The notes below the pieces were generated by a model, which was given only the letters and a program-made list of their open reading frames with translations, did no database searches and was not told where the DNA came from. Shown here in pieces: positions 32,266 to 42,444 of a DNA stretch of 64,000 nucleotides. The stretch spans positions 122,391 to 186,390 of the forward strand of contig CAICTM010000018.1 in NCBI GenBank assembly GCA_903772945.1, given 5' to 3'. A program made the translations under genes and the position numbers. Every line of letters begins with the position of its first letter. Positions within the stretch are counted from its first letter, which is position 1. This DNA is from Seminavis robusta. Lineage: Eukaryota > Bacillariophyta > Bacillariophyceae > Naviculales > Naviculaceae.

Positions 32266-35200
32266 CTACTTCTTCTCGTGATGCCCGTCATCGGCAGTGC
32301 CTGATGCGCGGGAGTCGCGTCTGACTGGAAGATGGGGAGGTAGTTCGCTGTTGGAATACTCTGGAGATGGGAGAGGTGTCGAATCGAAGAAGGGATTTAC
32401 GCTGGATTCGTCATCATCCTCGGCTTCTGAGAGCTCTACAGACGAGTCAACCCTGTCAGGACGTTTGGGTGGCCCATTGACTGATGATTGTGGGGACGGT
32501 GGCTTGTTGGTGATTGAATCTGACGCCGAGGCTTCTATTTGCTCGTCATCGATCGACTCTACTTGGGAAGCCAACCTGTTGGGTCGTTGGGGAGGTCCAG
32601 TTGCATTTGATCCCCATGGTGATGATGGATATGAGCAGTCGTGTGCTGTTCGGAATCCTTCAGACTGGGCATCGCGACCAGATTCAGAGGACGAGACAAA
32701 CCTGATTGGCCTTAACGGAGGCGCATGAATGTTGCGCGGAGGTTCCGTCTCGGTTTCTTCGTCGTCGCAAGTCATCGTTGATTCCGTGCTGTGCGTCTCG
32801 TCGACCCCCTCCAAACGATGCATGGATGCAATTGGAGGGCGTTTCGGTGGTTTGGGGGGTGCCCCGCCAATAGAATCGCTGCTGAAGCGAGCTGTTGAAT
32901 CCGAGCTTAAGTTTCGTCCTCTTGGGCCTGCTTCGATTGGAACCGCAAGTTCGCTCCCATCTTCATTTCCTTCCGAATAGTACGCCATGCCGAAGGTAAC
33001 GCTTCTATTGCTGTCCCTATGCTTTGTTCCTGATGCCGCGGACCCACAAGATAAAGATGAGATTAGCTCCCTCTTGCGGACAAAACGTTTCTGAATGCCT
33101 GACGTTGATGTTTCAAAACTGCTGCTCCGATCCAAGTGTTCCGATCCCAGGGACAAGGAGGATATGATGTTCCGGCAAGGACGATTGTTAGATTTGCGAA
33201 TGGGAAGGTCCGCCACTTCTAGGTCCTCCTCCTCGTCATGCGCATCTTCGTCTTGGACCTGCGCCAACATGTTGGCTGCAACTGGAGCGTTGCTGAATGT
33301 GGATTTCAAGCTGGTTCTTACGAGTATTCCTTTCACAGCTGTCCCAGATTGCTGCGAGTATCGATGCACAGCTTTGTTGATCTCCAATTGCATTGAAGAT
33401 GAACTCATCCTAGCCGCCTTGTGAGTGTTGAACATCAGATTACCAAAGATGATGCCCACAACTAAAAAACACATTCCAAGGGTGATGCAGGACAACGCAA
33501 TAGGTGAGAATAATGCTGCATCATGATGGGCGGGTCACACAATTCCTGAACTTACTTGCAAGGTCGTTACACCAAATTATTGCGCTTCTGACAAAGAACG
33601 AAGCTTGAGTCTCGCTTCCCACAATGATCAGAACCGGCACTCCGACGACAAAGATTTGCAGGTTGCTGACCATAGCGATACTGACGTATTTGCCTTCTTG
33701 GAACATGGTTGGTATTTGTCGAGCCTTGTAGCAAAGCACACACCCCAGAGCCAGCAAGAACAGGTGTAGACATCCAATGAGACTCGCAAACACCTGCCAA
33801 CCATCGCCAGTGCACATGCCTTGCGACGCCAACGGTTCTCCAAAGATGTCCGCTCGCAGCACGGTTCGTGTCCATTCCAGCGGGGCAAACACATTCCAAG
33901 CAACTAGAATGGCCACATCTACCAATGTGATCACACCAATCACCAACAGTGTTTCCTGGAAACTAACCAGCACCGCGGCGCTGCCGCTACTAGTCATGCT
34001 GTTCCGAAGGCTACCAGAGCCAAAGTTACTGCCAAAGCTACTCTTGACCGTTCCGGTTGTCGTCGTCGAAGCCGTTGGCTTTTGGGCGGGGGTTGGCAAT
34101 GCCCCCGCATGCCGAAAACATTGATACACGCGGCGGATCTTGGCGAACAATACCCCAAAGGTACAACAAAAGCTGGGAGATCCATGACAAAGCAATCCAT
34201 GAGCCGCAGGTCACCTTCATGAAGCCGTAAACGACGATCAATTCCTTTACTTACCCGACCGAATAGAGCCATGGAACCGCTTGGCAAGCCGCATCATCCC
34301 CTTCTTGCGCCAATGCTATTATGGTGCTGGAAGAGATGAGACATCCGAGCAGAACCAAGGCTAAGAAGAACGGCTGCGAAGCTCGGACTTGATCGCTTTG
34401 TCGGTACCGTATGAGCCATGCCCCACAGCAGAGAATGACAGCGACATTGATGGTAAAGAGCGTGTAGGCAATCCATTTGAGCGACGGCGACAGCAAGTTG
34501 AGATCTTCCAGTACTTCGATACTGCAGTCCTCTCCCGTCCACTTGGTAGAATCACAGATACAGCGTCCCGTCCTGTAGTCCGATGTCCCGTGGTCAGGAT
34601 CACACGGGTCATCGCAGTTGTCCCCTGCTTTGCCAATGGGACACAGCTTCTTTTCAAAGTACTTGTGATAGAGCTCCTCCATGGTAGCGTTCTCCACAGC
34701 CTGTGTAACCCATCTCTTGAGCATGTACGAGACGGCGGGGTCCAGATCATAGCGCATGGGCCAAACGACATAGGTCGTGTAGAAACGCTCGCGGGTGGTA
34801 ACAAATCTGGGGTCCTCAAACTCCTTGGCTTTGAGGAAGAGTTCATCTCTGGCAAAGAGGACGCAGCGCCCATACCGTAAGTGATCCAGGCATTCTTGAT
34901 CATCACTGCACTGCAGGTACAGGGCACCACGAAAGCTGTCAATGACGACATGACTGCTGTGTGTATCCTTGAGAACACAAACTGTCGCCCGAGCCTGAGC
35001 AGCTTCCGTCAGGGTGGTGATGATCTTCTCCTTGGGATCTTCTTCCTTCTTTTGGATATCCTCGTCATCATCTGAGTAATGATGATCGTCCTGATCCCCC
35101 ACGTACTTCATGGCCCCAATGGCGTTGCTGAGAAAGGGCGGCGTCATGTCTACCCGCATATACCTGTCAGATGTGCGCCACAGGTCCGCAATGATGAGAT

Positions 35201-35633
35201 CGAACGAATCGCACCCGTATTGGCTCGTGACGTTGCCCCGTTCTTGTAATCGAGCTTCGCAATCGTTGGCAACCAGGTCCACAGCTGTCTGGTACGTGTG
35301 CTCCGGTGAGTATTCCCACGGCTCGAGGTCAAATTGGAGTTTCACACCATCTTGCTGTGCAAAGATGGCTAACCGTTCCAGCAGGTCGATCTGCAAACCT
35401 CGCGCCGCCAGCTCTCCCGTGGTGTTGTCTTGCTCCACAATGGCAAAGGGAGATGAGTGCAATACCGCACCACGCAGGGTAATCTCAGAGCGGAAACCTT
35501 CTTGTAGATGAAGCGGTAGTGGGATTGTCGGAGTGTTGGAAGACGACGACGAAGACGATTCGGCGGCAATGAGGCTGCTACCCCACATCAAGAGAGGCAA
35601 CATCCATTGGTTTGATTTTTGATGAGCCGCCAT
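32266..35633 (-). CDS. Class C GPCR-like receptor with solute-binding-type ectodomain
   Basis: Three exons, 35633-34255, 34172-33556 and 33515-32266, with introns of 82 and 40 nt, give 1081 residues. After a signal peptide, residues about 50-330 read like a family 3 solute-binding or ionotropic-glutamate-type ligand domain (G-L-Q-I-D-L-L-E-R-L, then D-L-I-I-A-D-L and M-R-V-D-M-T-P-P-F). Residues 331-373 form a Cys-rich EGF-like linker ending C-I-C-D-S ... G-E-D-C. A 7TM domain of the GABA-B/metabotropic type follows, with K-I-R-R-V-Y-Q-C-F after TM3 and T-L-G-M-C-F-L-V-V-G in the last helix. The C-terminal about 390 residues are Ser/Pro-rich with repeated P-P-K-R-P-like words, probably cytosolic and disordered. 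It is presumably a plasma membrane sensor of amino acids or similar ligands. The final intron is unusually short but restores the frame exactly. Confidence 0.8.
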
Positions 35634-38600
35634 GTTCGGATTTGCTGGTTCAGATGGATAGAGAAATGTGCTTTTCTTCTAAAGTTTAGTTTTGGTAGAG
35701 GACAGAGGTGCTAAAAGATGCGATCGCTGCGGCTGCAAAGATCGGTAAGGCAGAAGAAAACAAACCTGGTGGCAAGGGAATAGGAACCAGTCTTTCCTTC
35801 CCTTATCTTGCAATAACTTTATGGGAGTTGGCGGCTTAGTGGCTTAGTGGTTCGCCTTGAATGCAGTGATAGATGCTGGATGGGTTGGTTCCTTACTTGG
35901 TGGGAGATGCAACAGCAAAAGGTGGTGGCTCCGAATTTCCAAGTGGGCTCGAGAAGGGCAGCGTTCTTTGGATCTTGGGGAACTTGGTGCGCAATGGTAA
36001 AGTTTTTACGCAGGGTGCTGGCACAAATTCGCTTCCTCTTTTGTCTTCATCTCTTCTTCAACCATCAACCATCAGATCCCAAACCGGTACCGGTACAGTA
36101 CAGCCATAGCCGTAGAAAATCTACTGGATTTTAGCAGACCACCCAAAAAGAAATGTTCCACTAAATAAATAGCTATAAATTCAGAGCCATTCCAGTCAAT
36201 GGTCAACATAATTGAGTAATTGAGGCTACCCCACATAAGCCTCTGTAAATTGGGAAAGGATTCTTAAATCAATCTTCTATTAGACTAATTACACAAGACA
36301 CACCGAATTCACATTCCGGTCATTTCATTGAACATGTTCCAACAAAGAAAAGGCATTTTGTTCGAAAGCCTCTTCATAGGGCAACTGGTAATAAACAGCT
36401 CAAAACTGAGATACAAACCCTGAAACTCATTGATAAGATTGTTACCAAATTGGACAGTACTTTTTGAGCAGACCTCTGCACCTTGCCTATCTCTACTATT
36501 TTCAACACTCACTTTCTTCCTTGCCATCCCGTCCCGGTAGATCTCAGTATCATACGAATCTAGCAAAGAGTGAATGGATTAGTCTAAATAATTCTAATGA
36601 AACAGGATACTAGCTAGCAGTATGGCAATGCAACGATCCAGTTCAGGAAGAGAATCAATCCTCATTCTCCTTTTCAAGAGCAAGTATGCCTCAGATTAGG
36701 CTTTCGAGCGTATCACACTGCTCAAGTGGCTAGTAGAACTTTCTACTCTTTTCGTCCATCCTGTCAGTTTCTTGCCAAACAATGCCCTGTCATTCTTAGC
36801 TCACGTTCCACCTTACGGGCTCGTAACCCTTGGCGATCATAATCTTGTAACTAAGTCTCAGGTGACACATAATATTAGCGTTCTTATTCGCAGCAAACGT
36901 GTGCTTTATCGACCAAAGCGGGAGCAATTATTGCAGCTTCTTATTCTCTTATTCTGGGTCGACAGAATGATTTATTTCAATTTGTAGCTGGAGGAGGTGA
37001 AGAAGATGATGACGCACCACGTCATGTCAGTCACGTCAAGCTGTTTCGAGATTCATAATCTTTGAGAGCCGTTCCATGCACACCTTCATAATCTTTCGTA
37101 ACCTACGATAACTTTCCCGGAAATGCTAGCTGTTACCGCTTACCGGTACAGGTCGTACCGGTAGACTACTCATGCAGTCTGTGCACTAGCCAGACAACAT
37201 ACGCTGTACATGCAGTAAACAGCGAAGCCAATATTTTCATGTCCATTTCCAGCTTGAAGTGATTGAGCGCAGGCTCTAGCTCTGCGGTACTAGCTAGGAA
37301 AAGGGTACGTAGTACTAGCTAGCTACCGGTACATGTAGTAGATCTAGCTACCTGGCAAGTTTGGGGCTTGCTACCTGTTCGACTCTCGTAGCTGCTCAGT
37401 CTCTGAGGAGACACCGAGGAGACACGGAGAATACATCGGAGAAGGACTTGAAGTTGTAGATTTCAGGCTGGAAGTACCTAGTAGTGGTGTGCCTCTTTTG
37501 ATTTGCTTTGCTTGGCTTCGACTCATTGCTGCATTGCTTATTGATTTAGTATTGATACTCAGTACTACGCAGTCTAAACCGGCAGCTGTGACTCATGTGA
37601 TTCGGCGTTGATTCGCACTTTCAAGTTCTGCTACCGATAACCAAGACCGCCTCTGCCAGTTGCCCGTTCAGCTTCCTATTCTTCCAAGCAAATAATTGAA
37701 TATATAGGTACAAGCAATGCATAAACAGGCTGGACGAAAGGAAGCAGTGTGGGCCAAGCCTCCTCTGTGTTACCCCATTGCAAGCTACATGAAAACTGTC
37801 TGCTGCTTTCCCGGGCATAGCTGCCCACTCCTTGAGGAGCTTTGCGAAGGCGCGTCCTCCACGCTCCTTGGGACCGCTTACATTTTTTGCACAAGCGAAG
37901 CTTCTTTTCCTGCTAGTTTGCTTCAGCCGGATCGGAACAGATCCCCAGAGCGACAACGCTGTTCGGATAGTTGCTGCAAAACGTCAACATCTCTATGTTG
38001 GCTCTGGGGAGCAGCAGCATACTATGGCTGCATACCAGGTGGGTTGCTTCTTGAAGACGAGGAAAGCAATATCTATTTACATGTAGAACCAACCAGGCAA
38101 ATTATTGCGTTCTCGTGATCCCTACCATTGCGTGAGGACTGAAAAAGTTGGTGAAAGGCAGGAGGAATCATTTCATCCAGATATATAAGAGAGACGCGTC
38201 GATCCGTGTTCAAACCATGCTTGTCCTGGCCCGGATGCGAGATGCAGGAAGTCTTTTTGAGCTGTGACAGGGGGGAGTTCCCTACTAGAGATAGGAATGG
38301 GATCAGAATCGTCAAAGGACCCGATGCAACCGCTATATCAATCATTCTGATGCAACCGCTATATCAATCAGTTTGACACCGCAAAAGCTGGAGGACAAGA
38401 GAGCTGCAAGAGCGGCAAGTCTTCTAACAGACTGTCACTCGATTGTCACGTCGCCCACAGGGACTCAGAAGATCTAAGATGGGGAAGGATGCTATGCATT
38501 CAAGCAAGATTGCCAGTTTGGCAGGCTAATATCTTTTGATTTAAAGCCTTATCCCTAACTCACCGCGTCACAGTACTCGTATCTTTTTGCACGAAAGCTA

Positions 38601-38763
38601 CGGTACAGTACGAGAGAAGAGCAACCACCTTAGTCTCAGCAACAAGAGACAAGCGGACCCATGCAAGCCAAGTGGACAGGTCCTCGTCTTTGGGTCCAGG
38701 GGTTGAACTAATATTCGTCGCATACTATACATAGCTCTGTTTTCTCTTCTGAATCACGGCACC
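35634..38763. other. Long intergenic region, no gene supported
   Basis: About 3.1 kb. The left end should hold the receptor promoter. Frames of up to 133 codons at 37620-38120 overlap on both strands and have no features. Palindromic words of the GGTACC and TAGC type cluster at 36082-36096 and 37130-37345. A 17-base direct repeat (GATGCAACCGCTATATC) occurs at about 38322 and 38350. Confidence 0.45.
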
Positions 38764-39958
38764 ATGGATCCAGCTCGAAAGAAGCAAAAGGTAGATCTAG
38801 TAGTAGACGAACCAGAGTTGGCGCAGGAAATCTTGAATCAATATTCCGAGAAACATTCCTCGTTTAGCTTCAAAAGCGCCAAAGTGCCCAAAGCCTACAA
38901 CCAGGAACGTATTGGCTATGAAAGAGGGGGTTTTCACCACGTTCGCGGTAAAATTTATGATTGTGGGAAACTCACAAAGCCCGCAGAGTTCTTTCTCGCT
39001 AAGGTTGGTTGGGTTGCGACCCATCTAATGTTCCAGCCGTACAGCAAGTACCGAATTATTGATTGATGCAGCCAACAGTCGTCAAAGCTTGGACACGAAC
39101 GATTATGCATCCAAAGCATGTTGGGCGCAGGGCGTTACACGACGCGGTCCCGGGCTTTCCAAACCCTGAAAAGATCCCAGACCACGTCAAAAAACAGGAT
39201 GATGTCTATCTGGGGGGTCTAGTACGTTGCAACAACGACAGCGACGATGATGATGGTAAGGGAGAGAAGCAAAAGGAAGAAGAACGCAAGGAAGCGAAGC
39301 AGCAGCCAACGCAGAAAGAAAAATCTCATGCCGAGACGAAGAAAGACCAAGGGGAAGAAGATCCAGATCGCCTGATTCTCGCGGCTGCCAGGGCTGGTGT
39401 GTACTGGAAGTGGATGATCGACCCTGCGGACTTTGCAGGTTTTGTGGGGAGAGAGTAGCTGACTGGAGCAACTACGATGAAGAAAAGGACGAAAAAAGGA
39501 GCCCTATCCATGAGTACCTGACTTTATTGTGCCATCGATCGTCGAGAGCCTTGCTGAATGAGCTGAATTCGGATGACAAGGCGGAGATTGCGGCATGTCT
39601 TGTTCCCGAGTACAACCCCGAGGTTCTGGACATGACCATGGAGTGCACTGGAGCAGTGGAATTTGACAAGATATTCCCACTTCCTCCTCCCGAGTTTCGT
39701 CTGGACGTCGCTGAAGTGCTCCCATTCCTTCATGAGCGGGTATTGCAGAGTTTAGGTCGTATTTGGTACGGCTCTACGCCACTTACTCCAGGAGGAGCCG
39801 CCCTCTTGACTGCTGCATTGAGTGCAGTTTTGTATCAGGTCTACCTCAGGAATTATTTAAAAGAGGAAGAGAACAGCAGCGAAGAGAGTGGTGCAGAGGG
39901 TGAAGAGGAAGAGAACAGCAACGAAGAGAGTGTTGAAGAAGGTGATTTGGAGCGATAG
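38764..39958 (+). CDS. Unassigned acidic protein, possibly histone-fold-like at the C-terminus
   Basis: Best model: exons 38764-39003, 39072-39400 and 39439-39958, giving 362 residues. Start M-D-P-A-R-K-K-Q-K-V resembles a nuclear signal. The first intron (68 nt, donor GTTGGT) keeps the frame; the second would be only 38 nt and may instead be a frameshift. The middle is Lys/Glu/Asp-rich and disordered. Near the C-terminus, S-T-P-L-T-P-G-G-A-A-L-L-T-A-A-L-S preceded by R-V-L-Q-S-L-G-R-I-W-Y has the spacing of a small helix pair as in histone-fold proteins, which is only a suggestion. The tail has two E-E-E-N-S-type acidic repeats. No family was recognised; a chromatin role is speculation. Confidence 0.45.
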
Positions 39959-41065
39959 TAAGTGATGACGGGAGCCGAGTAGCCGATGGTGCTTCGGGTG
40001 GTGGTGCAGGAAACGATGCAGATGAGCAACTGCTGGGTGGTTTGCTGCTCGAAGACGAGGAAGGCAATAATCTCTCGTGGTCCAAGGACGCAAAATATTT
40101 GTGTTCTCCTCTCACTTGCACTTTTATTTGACAATGCGTTTTTAATAAACGGAAAGCATATGAATATTATTATCAATGAAGAGATCCCTCTAGTAGCAGC
40201 AGCAAGGACGTGGGCATTTCTGCCCCTACTAGCTAGTTGCCATCCGGCGTGGTCCCGTTTGTTTGTTTGTTGTTTCTCCTCCGGTGGTGTGGTCATGGGA
40301 GCAAAGGATAGGATAACTGCAGCCGTAGCCACAGACAGAGCCGTCTCCGCTGCCACGAACTGGCTTCCCCCAGCCAGCCCTCCACCTCTAGAGGAATTGT
40401 CTACTAATCTATGGTTACCTATCTACTCGAAAGATGTTGTTGTGTGTGTCTGTCATGGAGGAGTTCAGGAGATCCTACTAGGTACCCCCGCCATTGATAT
40501 CTCCATCAGCAACCACCGACGGATCGTGGTCCCGTGCCTCTACCGTACCGCTAGCTACAGCGTAGTATCCTACCGTACCAGAGCCTAGATTTGGGGTTTG
40601 GTCTACGGCGGTAGTCTAACTACCGCGTAGCTCGGGCAAGCACAAAAATTATATGAGTCCAAACGAGAAAACAAAATGTGAGAAGATTGGAGCTGTCTTT
40701 CTGCCCCTACACCGTCCTGTTTGTTGGAATTGTTTCCAATACGGTATTCCCCCAAAAGAAGTTCCTTGGAGGAGCAGCTTTTGGCAAATCTCGTCCAGAT
40801 GCATGTAGTAGCTGACCACGGAAATCACTCATCATTGCATATCTTATTACTACTATGTATCCTGATTACATCTAGAATTCGAGGGAGTCGATCCTGAAAT
40901 GGATAAAAGCCATTCCTGACTCGTTGTTGTTGCGCTTGTTGTGTCGGTATCGTTGGAGGATTGAAAAAAAGTGTGTGGAAGGAGGAAAACAACAACAAGG
41001 TGTCTTGTGGATTGTTGCTTGTTTGTTTGTGCGTTCGTCATTGTCATCCTTTTATTGGGACATTA
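39959..41065. other. Intergenic between convergent genes, no gene supported
   Basis: About 1.1 kb. A 200-codon plus-strand frame at 39986-40588 and antisense frames lack recognisable features and overlap each other, so I leave them out. Short GTACC/TAGC words occur at 40540-40630. Confidence 0.45.
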
Positions 41066-41824
41066 TTATTGCTTTTTGGTACTCTCCATTACTACCGTTT
41101 CGACTTGCGCAAATATTTCGTCGACGGATCGATCGGATCCAATGGTTTCCAAAATGCCGTCGTTTGTATAGCGTTCCAACACGGGTTTACAAGCTTGCAC
41201 GTGTGTGGCAAATCGTTTGCGAATGGTTTCGATATTGTCGTCACTGCGTCCCGAACTCTTTCCACGTTCCAACAATCGTCCCACCAAGACTTCTTCCGGA
41301 CACGTAAAATCGAGGACTTTGACAACACGGTGCTGTTGCGGTGTCATGTGCGCATCCCAAGCATCAATATTGTCTTGGCCGCGGGGAAATCCATCCACCA
41401 AAAAGTGGGTGGCGCCATTCGCCGCGAATGATGTAGTCATGCCCTTTTCCAACAATCGAACGGTAATGGAACTGGGTACCAATTGACCGGCATTGATACA
41501 CGCTTCAATGGTATTGGCCAATTCCAAATCCCCGCCATCGCCTTTGCCGGCTTGAGCCGCTTGAGCCCGTTTGCGTTCGGCCCGCAATAAATCGCCGGCA
41601 CTCAAGTGGGTCCACTGTGGATATTTTTCAATGAGTAGTTGGCATTGCGTGCCCTTGCCTGTCCCGGGAGCACCCACCACGAAAATGACAGTACAAGCGG
41701 GAAGTGATGGTGTTTGTTTCTTTTTGTTGCTGCTCTTCTTACTCTTACTCATCGAGGTGGTCGCAATGCCTGCCGTGACGGCAAACAGAAACAGTGAGAA
41801 GGGACAAAAGCCTTTGGGAGACAT
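41066..41824 (-). CDS. UMP/CMP kinase-like nucleoside monophosphate kinase
   Basis: 252 residues from ATG 41824 (M-S-P-K-G-F). The family reaction is transfer of phosphate from ATP to UMP or CMP. Visible elements are the P-loop G51-A-P-G-T-G-K-G-T59, the NMP-binding S-A-G-D-L-L-R, the core V-D-G-F-P-R-G-Q-D-N and the lid L-L-E-R-G-K-S-S-G-R-S-D-D-N, all in family order. The first about 22 residues (F-S-L-F-L-F-A-V-T-A-G-I-A) look like a signal or transit-type peptide. An internal Met25 would give a cytosolic form, and an upstream in-frame ATG (41893) adds 23 residues. Short lid and motif choice favour UMP/CMP kinase over adenylate kinase. Confidence 0.85.
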   Translation of the reverse strand: MSPKGFCPFSLFLFAVTAGIATTSMSKSKKSSNKKKQTPSLPACTVIFVVGAPGTGKGTQCQLLIEKYPQWTHLSAGDLLRAERKRAQAAQAGKGDGGDLELANTIEACINAGQLVPSSITVRLLEKGMTTSFAANGATHFLVDGFPRGQDNIDAWDAHMTPQQHRVVKVLDFTCPEEVLVGRLLERGKSSGRSDDNIETIRKRFATHVQACKPVLERYTNDGILETIGSDRSVDEIFAQVETVVMESTKKQ

Positions 41825-42444
41825 GATGGATGCAAGCAAGCAAGAAACTTCTAGATGTGTAGGCAACGAACTTGTTGGAGGAGTGCCAAGCACAAGGAGT
41901 TTGTTGGTTGCTGTATGTGTGGTTGAGGCGTCCTCGCCGAATTCTCATTTCCGGATCCAACCGTTCAAAGATTTAGTGACGTCATTGTCATGACTTAATG
42001 GAACGTCAGTCCACAGTCTGATTTGCATTCGGGGCGCTGTCAAGATCCGTGTCATTCTTCTTCTTCTGTTTCTCACAATCAAGCTGATGGCTGATCCGAT
42101 CGAGGTCCACAACATCCTCCTCAACTAACTGGTCTGAGTTGACAGAAGAACAATAGTCTCCATCAATCTTTGCCGATCTGTTCGCTTCTCAAGCTTGACA
42201 TCATTCTTGCATTTCGTTGGAGTATCCTTGCTAGCTAGCTAGCTAGTTTGTGGTTTCTATTTGGATCCAGAGCCTTACGCCAAGAAGCACACAAAACAAA
42301 AACTAACTTGTGAAAATTCATTTTCTGTGGAGATACTCCCACTAGCTAGTGGTTGGATCCTGGTTGACTTTTTGTTTGCTGGTTGGTAGGTATCCCATTT
42401 CTACTTGACATATCAATCTTTTATAGAAAGTGGAAGGAGGAACG
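41825..42444. other. Divergent promoter region between kinase and ALDH-like genes
   Basis: About 620 bases between two divergently transcribed genes. A long TAGC palindrome run lies at 42229-42247. I see no core promoter element that I would name. Confidence 0.45.

Noticed and set aside
32297-33424. Series of plus-strand frames
   Set aside because: Shadows of the Ser/Pro-rich receptor tail on the other strand.
37621-38118. Overlapping frames on both strands of 111-133 codons
   Set aside because: Mutually overlapping, low similarity to any family, no splice extension.
40924-41486. Plus-strand frames of up to 156 codons
   Set aside because: Most of their length is antisense to the UMP/CMP kinase.
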